In this document: positions 53,896-64,000 of the stretch, piece after piece
How positions within the stretch are numbered: position 1 is the first letter of the stretch
Layout of the letters: the number at the start of each line of letters is the position of its first letter
NCBI GenBank assembly: GCA_024811115.1
Contig: JAKOGH010000776.1
Span: 496,001 to 560,000 of the forward strand
Direction of reading: 5' to 3'
From: Terana coerulea
Lineage: Eukaryota > Basidiomycota > Agaricomycetes > Polyporales > Phanerochaetaceae
DNA length: 64,000 nt
Notes under the pieces: model-generated
Databases searched by the model: none
What the model was told of the DNA's origin: nothing
The model's input: the letters and a program-made list of their open reading frames with translations, nothing else
Translations under genes and position numbers: made by a program

Positions 53896-54773
53896 ATGGC
53901 GACACCCACGTCAAGCTCCGCCGCAGGACCTCTGCTCGACCTCTTGATCATCGCGTACGGCTCCTCAGCGAACGACCCCGACGACAACAGGCGCTTCTGC
54001 GGGCAAGACCAGCGACGCATGGAGGTCACGTTTGCACCGCGAGTGCCAGCCAAGATCGCGGGGAACGTGCGCCGTATGCAAGAGTGGGTGCAGGAGCTGC
54101 TGGAGAGCCTGACCCTCGACGTGAAGCACAGCCAAAACTGGCACTGCGAATTTTGCAGTATGTTTTTATTCTCAAAAACCGAGAGCTGCAAGCTGACCCA
54201 ATGGGTAGCAAAAATCGCGCGCGAGAGCCAGGTCCAAGTCATGTCCTGGATGCACCTCACGCCTCCCAAGCTCATCGTCTACGTACGTCCTTCCGCTGTA
54301 AGCGTTCCGTGCGCAGCCAACCGATGTCTACACTAGATACACCTCATGTGCGAGAACGAGCAGGGACCTTGCGCGGACATGCTCCAGGGAATAACCCAAG
54401 ACTTGACGCGGAGTGCGGGCATGCCGCCCGCGACCCCCGTGAGCCGGTTAACAGGCCCCGTTCGGTACCCGGCCGCCGCGAGTTGCATGGGGTGCTTCGG
54501 CGAGGAGACAATTGCCGAGGAGCTAAGCCGCTGCTCGAGATGCAAGATGACCAGGTCGGTAATGCACTCTGCAAGCTCCGTGTAGCGGACGCGCCATGTG
54601 CTAACACGCAACGATGCATTTCTACAGGTACTGCGGGTAAGTGTGGAATATCCGCGCATCTTGTCAGTCATGAATAATCGGGCTTGATTAGGGTAAACTG
54701 TCAAAGGAACGACTGGGACAGACACAAGACTGGGTGCAAGGTCGTGCGCGATGTGAAATGGGTTTGGAAGTGA
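53896..54773 (+). CDS. MYND zinc-finger protein, paralogue C
   Basis: Closest to paralogue B, with the same exon plan. Starts MATPTSSSAAGPLLDLLII, then QDQRRMEVTFAPRVPAKIAG, NWHCEFC, SWMHLTPPKLIVYIHLMC. The finger reads CMGCFGEET, LSRCSRCKMTRYCGVNCQRN and DWDRHKTGC, and the protein ends VRDVKWVWK. The 9-nt exon is 54628-54636. No frame fault was seen. Confidence 0.85.
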
Positions 54774-55324
54774 CAGTATATACCCTGCATCCCGCTGCAA
54801 ATGCGGGCCTTCGTCCAAAGTTCTTGCTGCCTCCTAAAATGTTCAACCCCCTTTCTTGTGCAATTCAGTCTCCAAGGTTCGGAGTCCGTATGTCCGATAT
54901 GCCAATATCAGTTACAGTACATAGTGTAGGCTATACATGTTTTGACATGTTTTGACAACAGCTTTGTGGCGCAGCCGATGACGCTCAAGCGCTTCAGGGC
55001 TTCAAATTTGAGAAGAGAGATATGGCCCACACATGATATGTCACTTTTCAGGCTCCCTCGACAGCTTCGTGAGATACGAACGATGCATTAAAATTACACA
55101 CACATGTAGAGCACATGAGCGAATGCGTAGAAACGTCACAATTCATCCTAGTCGTAGCAGCCCAAGTGCGCTGAGCGAAGATGGTCAAAGCATTACAGGG
55201 CGCGTAGAGAGATATTCATACGGATGGGCACAGAGCAAAGCAGAACTTGAGAGAGCATGAACGAAACCTCCAGACATTTGGTTCCAAATGTATTCCAGTC
55301 GGCAGCAGGGGCTGTTGCGTGAGT
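54774..55324. terminator. Convergent 3' flanks of MYND paralogue C and SSD1
   Basis: About 550 bp, AT-richer than the genes, with no supported coding sequence. Confidence 0.4.
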
Positions 55325-58300
55325 TTACTTCTGCTCGGTGGCGTACGGGTTGACACTGTACACCTTGATGACCGGAGGGCTCTTGGTGAGATCGGCGGTG
55401 ACGATAACCTATGACATGAACGTTAGCGTATACATTAGCGAATAGACAAAGGCAGCACTCACGGGAACAGTTTGCATCTCGCGGATTTCTTGGATCTTGT
55501 GGCCGGCGGGCGTGACCTTGACGCCGTCAAAGACGGGCTGCACCTTGGCCCTCGAGAGCAGGCGCTGCTTCGAGGTTTCGTGCGCATCTTCCTTCTCGCC
55601 GGGGCGTTCGAGCACGATTTCGTCTTGCTCGTCCTCGTCAAAGAGCGCCTGTTCGTCGTTGACGCTCCTGGAAGCGACCTCCATCTTCACCGCGTGCTGC
55701 TCAGCGTTCTGCTTCACCTTCATCAGATGCTCGTCGTCGCTGTTCTCCGCGAGCCAGGTGATGACATCACGCTGAGACCAGTAAATCTGCAGGGTGTGCT
55801 TGTGCTCGTCGTAGACATGGTTCTGGAATCGGGCGCTCGTCAGTAGGCCGTGATAGATCAATGTATAATAAGCGCACATCGATGGGCATCTGGTCAACAT
55901 GGACCCTCTTCTCGATACCAAACTCAGGCACATACACGTCGAAGGCGGCATCCAGAACACCGACGACCTTGGCCTGACGAACGACGGGTCCGTAGCGTTG
56001 GGTCAAATCAGCGATGAGGATGCACAGGAAGAGGTGAGCAGACTGCTCCTGTGCAAGACTCGCAGAGTCTCGCTTGCTGTGAAAGGTTTACCGTCAGCCT
56101 ACCTGACACGTTGATAGCCATAGGACCACTCACATGTTGCATTGCTGCGCAACTTTGGCGACAGCGTCGCGATCCATGGTGAACTTCGGAGGCTCGCCAC
56201 CAGGTCCAACTTGCAGGATGGAGTCCAGCTGGCGATGGACAAGGACGTCGGCGTAACGGCGAATGGGTGAAGTGAAGTGAGTGTACAAGGGTACGTTGAG
56301 CGAATAGTGGCCGTATTTCGCAATGTCGAGCATGCCGGCGCAGAAGTACTTGGCGCGCTGAGTGGATTTCCGGAGGAGAATCCCGATGATGTCGCGAGCG
56401 GCGGGATCGGGGATGGCATTGAGGGAGCGCATGATAGCTCCCGAAGACGAGATGTCCATCTGGTATCCGAGACGCTCTGCGCGCTCTTGGAAGGCGGTCT
56501 ACGAGAAAAGTGAGTAAACGACGTCAGGACGGGAGGCAGTGCACTTACCAGGCGACGCTCCAGAGGGTTATCGTGACGACGGAGGAGTGCTTGCTCAGGG
56601 AAGTGAACGGCGACCTGCTGAGCGACAGCAGTGTTCGTGGCCAGCATGAACTATGAAATTTCAGTGAGTTAATGCAATCTCGAAATGTTTAGGTGGGATT
56701 CACCTCTTCAACAAGGTTGTTGGCCTCAGTGCGATCATACGACCCGCAATCCGTAGGAAGACCAGATTCGTCAAGTGTGAAGGCCAACTTCTCGGAATTG
56801 CTACCGATGGCTCCAGCTGTGAAGCGGCGCTCACGGAGTTGCTTCGCAAGATCGTGCAAGACCTTGATATCGTGGGCGATATCCGCAGCGTTGTGCTCTG
56901 GGATCACTGGAACCTCGCCCAAAGTCTGGCCGTCAATAACGTCCTGGGCGTTACTGTAACTGAGCTTGGACGCGGACCTGGTTACACAGTCAACACAACG
57001 GCCAGTGGAGTAAGATATCACAACTTACTTGATGATTGTCCTCCCGAACCACTTCTTGACAACCTTGGCTTCCTTGGTCATCGTGAAGACGACGGAAAAC
57101 GCAAGGCGTTCCTGGCCAGGCAGAAGACTGCACAGCTGCTCGCTCAACGCGGGAGGCAGCATGGGAACGGCGCGCTGGACGAGGTATACGCTAGTAGCAC
57201 GCTTGCGAGCGTCGCGGTCCAAAGCAGTGTTGGGTTTGACGAAGTACGAGACATCGGCGATGTGGACACCAATGTCGTACGTGCCATCCTCGTTGATCTT
57301 CACTGAGAGAGCGTCGTCAAGGTCCTTGGCAGTATCGGGGTCGATGCTAAACACGCGCTCGCCTCGCAAGTCCTTGCGAACCTCGAACTCGCGTTCAGGA
57401 ATACTACGCGGCCATAAATGTCAAACGCAGATTACAGACGATAAATTCACTTACGTCCAAGGGATAGGAGGGAGGCACTTCAGCACGTTCTCTGTGAAGT
57501 CTTCCGTCGGGAAGTTGCAGTCCTTGAGCAGGGCGCTGGTTTCGACTTCGATGTCGCCGATAGGCCCAAGCTCTTCGACGAGGGTACCGAACGGATGAAG
57601 AGAGCTGATAGGCTAACGTGCAAACCAAGTCAGTCTAGAATACAAGCTGTCCAAGGATCACTGTACTTACGTGTCGCTTGATGCAGGCAACAAACAGCTT
57701 GTTGGCGTAATCCTCGGAATTCTGCACAAAGTCGGGTGGAGCCTGCTCAGTCGGGATGGCGATCAGAGGCACGCGCTTGTCAGTCGGCTTGAACCAGACG
57801 ATCTTGGGCCGCTCGATGGGACGACGGGGCTCGTCGCCGCGGTCGCCTTCACGCTCACGGCGCTCGGCTTCCTGCTTCTCTTTAGTAGCCGCCGACGAAG
57901 GGCGGAGCAGGCCGAGCGTTCCAGAGAACAGCTGTCCGGGCATGCGCTCGACGACTGCGACGACGTGACCGGCGAATTGTGGCTTCACTTCGTCGGTCAC
58001 TCTGTATGTATGCGTTAGCTGAGTGACTTATACGAACTGTAAATTTCAAACGCACTCCTCGTCCTCGAAGAGCATCAATCCCTGGCCCTCGACTTCAACA
58101 TCATCCTTCTTCTTGTCGTTCTTGCGGATGGCAGTACCCTTCAGGTCATACGCAGAGTTTTCTTCTTTCTTGCGCTTCTTCTCCTCCTTCTCCTTCTTCG
58201 TGCCCCAAACTTCGTCGACATCGAGGAGCTCGACGGCAACAATGTCGCCTTCCAGCGCACGGTTACGGTCCTTCGAGCCACAGATGTAAATGTCGGCGTC

Positions 58301-60318
58301 CAGCACCTCGGTCGCGACATATGCGTCCGAGCGATTGCGTTTGTTGACACGCAGGATACCGACGACAAGCTTGCCTGCCGCAAGAAGCGGGGGCAGGGAG
58401 GCCTGCGGGAGGTACGGCGCGAACAGCGACTTGCGCTGAGGCTGGCTGGACTGCTGCTGGAGCTGCGACTGGAACTGCTGCTGTTGCTGCTGGAGGATGT
58501 TCATGCCGCCGAGGCCGAGCCCCATCATGTTCGCCGCCATCATGTTGGGCAGCATGTTGGGGAAGCTGAACGACGGCATCTTGTGGTGGTGCCCGCCGGC
58601 CGCGGCGCGGAATTGCTGGAGGCTCTGGAGTTGCGCCTGCGCCTGCGCGAGGTCCGCAGCGAAGCCGTTGCCGTTCTGGACGCCGCCCACGCCGCCGTTG
58701 ATGCGCCAGGTGGAATCAGAGCGAGCGTGTTGAGAGCCGGCCAGTCCGACAGGCGGCGCAAAGCCGTCGTCGAACCCGTCTGAGTTGTTCTGGAACATAT
58801 TGCCGAGGCCAGGCTGACCACCGGGCTTGTTGCCGAGGACGTTCACGCTGTGACGTCTGCCGTGGCCGCGAGGCATACCAGGCTGCTGCGAGTCCAAGCC
58901 CATTCCAATGTTGCCGAGCTGGCCAAACTGACCCATCGCCGACTGAGGGCCTGCGAACGCCGCGCTGATGCCCATGCCTACGGGCAGAGTGCTTTGCACT
59001 CGGCGGTGCGCGCCAACTCGGGGCGGGGCAAGACCAGGGGTCTGGTAGGAAAGGACCTGATTCTGAGCGAGCTGCTGCTGATAGAGCGCCTGCTGCTGTT
59101 GCTGCAACGCTTCAATTTGGGTTTGGATGGCGATCTACGGAGAGCGTGATTAAAGCGCATATATGAGTCGGAACCGCATATACGACATACCTGCTCGGCC
59201 ATGATGCCGTTGATTTCTCCAGAGCTCTCGGTTCTTCTGTGCGAGGAAGGTTGCTCCTGCGCGTTGTCCACATTGAAGTTCTGCTGGTGGTGTTGCTGCG
59301 GGAACTGGAAACCGACGTCCTCCTCGTTGATGGGCGGCCCCATGGACATCTGCATACTCGGACGCCTCCTGGCTCCAAACATGAAGCCTGGCGCGAGCTG
59401 CGGGCGCCCGGTGGGCCCGACGGCATCGTTCTGCTCCTGCTGAGCAGCAAGAGCGGCAAACCTGGGCGCAGTGAAACTCTGAGACAGCGAGCGACGCTGA
59501 TGAGCGCCTGGGGCAACTGGCTGCTCCTGAATCTCGCCCTCTTCGTACGGTGCAGCACCGCCCGATCCCTCTTCAATGACGTCCTCCATCATAGAACCAA
59601 GGTTCGGAGAGTACGAGTTGAAGTTGTTAGGCTGGGGGCCGGTGCCGAGGGAGGCGGCCTTGCGGTGCCTCGGAGGCTCGTTGCCCGCGATGCCAGGGAA
59701 AGCGGCGGCACCCGGCTGGAAGACAGGGGCGTTCACAGGCAGGTTGGACGAGCTCTGGCTCGTGGACAAGGGGACAGCACCGGATAAAGGGTTGGACATG
59801 CCCGCTGATTGGACGGAGGGGGACGAGGTCTTCATGTCGGCGATGACGCGCTGAAGCGAAGACAAGGCGTCGCTGCCCTCGGCGGCAGCAGGCGGCAGGG
59901 CGGGCGAGCCGGAGGCCTGCCTGTTGCTGGTCTGCCTGGAGACGCTGTCTCTAGCGTTGTTGTTGCGTTGGGTGCCCTGCGACGGGCGGCGGTTCCCGCC
60001 ACGCTGGTTGTTGTTGCCTTGCGGCCTGGGGCGCTGCTGCTCGGGCTTCTTGTCGCCTCCGTTTCCGCTGGGCCCCTTCTTCGACTCGGCGCCTGAGTCG
60101 TTCGCGTTCGGGGGATTGGGGGTGTTCCTCCTGTTTCCTGCGCCGGAGTTGGGTCGCTGAGGACCGCCATTATTGTTGCCTGCTCCGGGAGCAGGACCGG
60201 AGCGAGAAACATTCCTCCTGTTGTTGTTCCTCTGGCCTCCTTGGCCGTTGGACGGAGGCTTTTTCTCCTCCTTCTTGGGAGCGCTAGGTTGAGTCTGAGG
60301 CGTGACGTCGTCGGACAT
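55325..60318 (-). CDS. SSD1: Ssd1/Dis3L2-type RNB-domain RNA-binding protein
   Basis: Ssd1/Sts5 proteins bind mRNA leaders and control translation, cell-wall synthesis and polarity. The N-terminal 450 residues (MSDDVTPQTQPSAPKKEEKK…) are Asn/Gly/Pro-rich low complexity. A Gln-rich region follows with runs such as LQQQQQALYQQQ and ILQQQQQQFQSQLQQQ. Cold-shock domains lie around RKSLFAPYLPQA, NKRNRSDAYVATEVL and GDIVAVELLDVDEVW. The RNB domain has FSIDPDTAKDLDDALS, DIGVHIADVSYFV, AVPMLPPALSEQLCSL and HFTSPIRRYADVLVHRQLDS. The C-terminus is VIVTADLTKSPPVIKVYSVN then PYATEQK. About ten short introns; no frame fault. All four RNase II-type acidic residues are kept, so it may still be a nuclease, unlike budding-yeast Ssd1. 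Confidence 0.9.
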
Positions 60319-61032
60319 TTCGTTCGTTAGAGATATTCTGGCGTAAGACGACTGGGATTATGAGATTTATGAATTGTTTTTGGGCTTTAACTGTTTCTTG
60401 ACGAGGGAAGGCGTGAAGACGACTGTTGTCACTGGTGAGTATCCCCGAAAGCGCCAATAAGCCCGCTACGCGTACCGGGAGTTGGATGAAGTGGTGAATG
60501 TTAGCTGGCTTTGCCCTGTAGGGCGAGTGGGGGTTTATGGGAGTGATTGCCTGGGTAGGCGCGGTGGGTTTGGTTATCGTCGCAAAGAGAAACAGAGAAA
60601 GATGTCCCGCCAGCTTTTATGAGACTTCAAGCGCAGCTCGCAATGTTCCCACGCCCGTCCCCATCACAGCGTGTATCACCGACTCAAGATCTCAAGTTTT
60701 ACTTCCGCCCTCCGCACAGCCATGTGCAGAAGCCAAAGGGCCCATGATCAGTGCAGACTACCTCGAGATATGTACCAGCTTCGTTGAACACCTTTCTTCA
60801 GGCTAGACTTCCACGGACTCAATTAATGTGAATAACCAAGTACGCCGTTGCCTGCCCAACGGTACCTCGTTTCACAATGATAGCTGGCAGAAGGAACAGC
60901 CCCCGTCAGGCCGCGGGGCACGGGGCCGACACACACACGGACATATACGTAGCAGAGTGATCCAAGGGGAATATCATATAGTTAGCAGCCAGAGTAAGGT
61001 ATGCGTCCGCTCTACAAAAGACCTCTAGTCTA
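60319..61032. other. Intergenic, SSD1 promoter and IDH2 3' flank
   Basis: About 0.7 kb between tandem minus-strand genes. No supported gene. Confidence 0.45.
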
Positions 61033-62869
<1,837 letters not shown>

Positions 62870-63163
62870 TTTTAACGGTGGTCGGAGGAGAACGGTGTGC
62901 AGCACAACTTTTGTCGGACAGCGGCCGATGCCACCCACGTGGAATGATGTAAACACACGTGCAATGGGCGGCTAGCCTTAACCGCGGTAAGCAGGCACTA
63001 GTGAGGCAGCACTGCGGACAAAATACGCAAAGAACGGACCTCTACACGACAGTGCGAAGGAATGTTATTACGTAGGCTGTGTGGTGTACGCTGTTTCTAC
63101 ATAATGTCTGGATTATGACCAAGTATCCAGTAATAATGGCGTCCGGGGCGTCGAATACTGATA
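62870..63163. promoter_or_regulatory. IDH2 promoter and PAF-AH 3' flank
   Basis: About 290 bp. A palindromic cacgtg lies near 62954-62961, within 100 bp of the IDH2 start; whether it is a bHLH factor site is unknown. Confidence 0.35.
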
Positions 63164-64000
63164 TTAATGTAGGATAATGTCGCCCACTTCATCCACAAAC
63201 TGCCGGCTCTCCTTCCCGTCTTTCTTCGGACGAAGGCACTTCCTCTGTCTTCCCATCCACCTTGCTCTGCCGCGCCAGCACCTCGTCGTACCCCTCCCCA
63301 AGAACGCATCCGCGAGGTCGCCAATGATATCCAGGAACCTGCGCCCGTCGCGCGCCATGCCCCCGAACGGGACGACAACACCGAAGTCTGAGAAGGACGC
63401 GTGTTTCGCGCGGACGAGGGTGATGAGCTGCGCGTATGTGTCCTGTTGGTCGCAGTCCTGCCGGTCAGCCGCACGATCCTTTACGGACTCGTTCCATGTC
63501 TTGACGACGTCCTTGAGGCGTGCGAAGTGGCTGTCCCACAGCGTGAAGCCCTCGGAGTTGATCACGAGCAGCTTTGGTGGCTCTTGCGGATGATCCTGAA
63601 GCGCGGACTCCATTTCATACGGTTTGGGACCCGGAGTTGGGAGAGGCTCTAACCACGGGTCTAACGCAACGGCACGAGTGAATGGTATGTTAGGGAATTC
63701 TACGCCATCCAGCTTGGGTGGGCCTTGCGAAAGTACGGAGAACTTGCATGACACAAGTGGTAAGAAGCAGCTGGGAGAGAGAACGCTAAGGTAGACATAC
63801 CACGGTAGCACCGCCAAACGAGTGCCCTGTGAGCAGTACGTCTCGTGTGCATTCTACTTTGGGCTTGGTGTCCGTGGACAGCCAGCTTTCCCAAAATGTC
63901 TTGTCATGTGGACGTTTCTCTAAGTCGTGATTCCACGGGCCGTCTATGGTATGCAGCCAATCTACAGATACCGCATCTACAAATCAAAGTGTCAGCAGTG
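63164..64000 (-). CDS. Platelet-activating-factor acetylhydrolase-like esterase (5' end outside window)
   Basis: An alpha/beta-hydrolase that removes short sn-2 acyl chains from phospholipids. Visible exons: 63976 downward with DWLHTIDGPWNHDLEKRPHD then FWESWLS, the nucleophile elbow LLTGHSFGGATV (GHSFG), then ALDPWLEPLPTPGPKP typical of the family, and KHASFSDFGVVVPFGG with the catalytic His. Near the C-terminus the frame leaves at the GGGG run about 63300 and must return before 63235: the middle reads GYDEVLARQSKVDGKTEE in a second frame, and the end RQFVDEVGDIILH is back in the first. Again two compensating single-base faults. Confidence 0.85.

Overview
The window looks like nuclear DNA of a filamentous basidiomycete, most likely an agaricomycete. 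Nearly every gene is split by many 45-60 nt GT-AG introns, often with a CTAAC/CTGAC-like branch site. Coding DNA is GC-rich. The gene set contains basidiomycete-type families (DUF6699, F-box, MYND, RTA1). All gene models were spliced by eye, so exon edges are approximate unless positions are given. I saw no rRNA, tRNA, CRISPR array or recognisable transposon.

Left part, 1-23.6 kb, is a dense housekeeping block: the C-terminal part of an ATR/Mec1 checkpoint kinase (+), YAF9 (-) divergent from ATG29 (+), DDI1 (+) convergent with SPT3 (-), PAPS reductase (+), an RNase III (+), two neighbouring cytochrome-oxidase genes, COA3 and COX7 (-), then YIH1/IMPACT (+) divergent from COX7, and succinate-semialdehyde dehydrogenase (+).

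Middle part, 23.6-39 kb, is looser: a long gene-poor gap, a DUF6699 protein, an RNase P/MRP Rpr2/Snm1-type subunit, an RTA1-like membrane protein, a small hydrophobic orphan, an ACS-type MFS permease convergent with a fumarylacetoacetate hydrolase-family enzyme, and the septation-network gene cdc14.

The most unusual part, 39-55 kb, holds two neighbouring local gene expansions. First come three tandem ATG22-like vacuolar effluxer genes in about 3.4-kb units that include promoter and 3' flank: copy 1 is intact, copy 2 is badly damaged including loss of a splice donor, and copy 3 is intact except for one lost base in exon 1. Directly after them lie three MYND zinc-finger paralogues plus a truncated promoter-and-start relic of the same family, split by an opposite-strand F-box gene. 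Both families are rich in microexons (9-20 nt). The right end has a large SSD1/Dis3-like RNB protein, the NAD-isocitrate dehydrogenase catalytic subunit and a partial PAF-acetylhydrolase, all on the minus strand.

A recurrent oddity is single-base frame breaks inside otherwise well-conserved genes (ATR, SPT3, YIH1, SSADH, RPR2, CDC14, F-box). Most are one extra base in an AAA or CCC run on the coding strand. Homopolymer-length sequence error is the simplest explanation, supported by paired compensating runs in IDH2 and the PAF-AH gene. Programmed +1 frameshifting is the interesting alternative.
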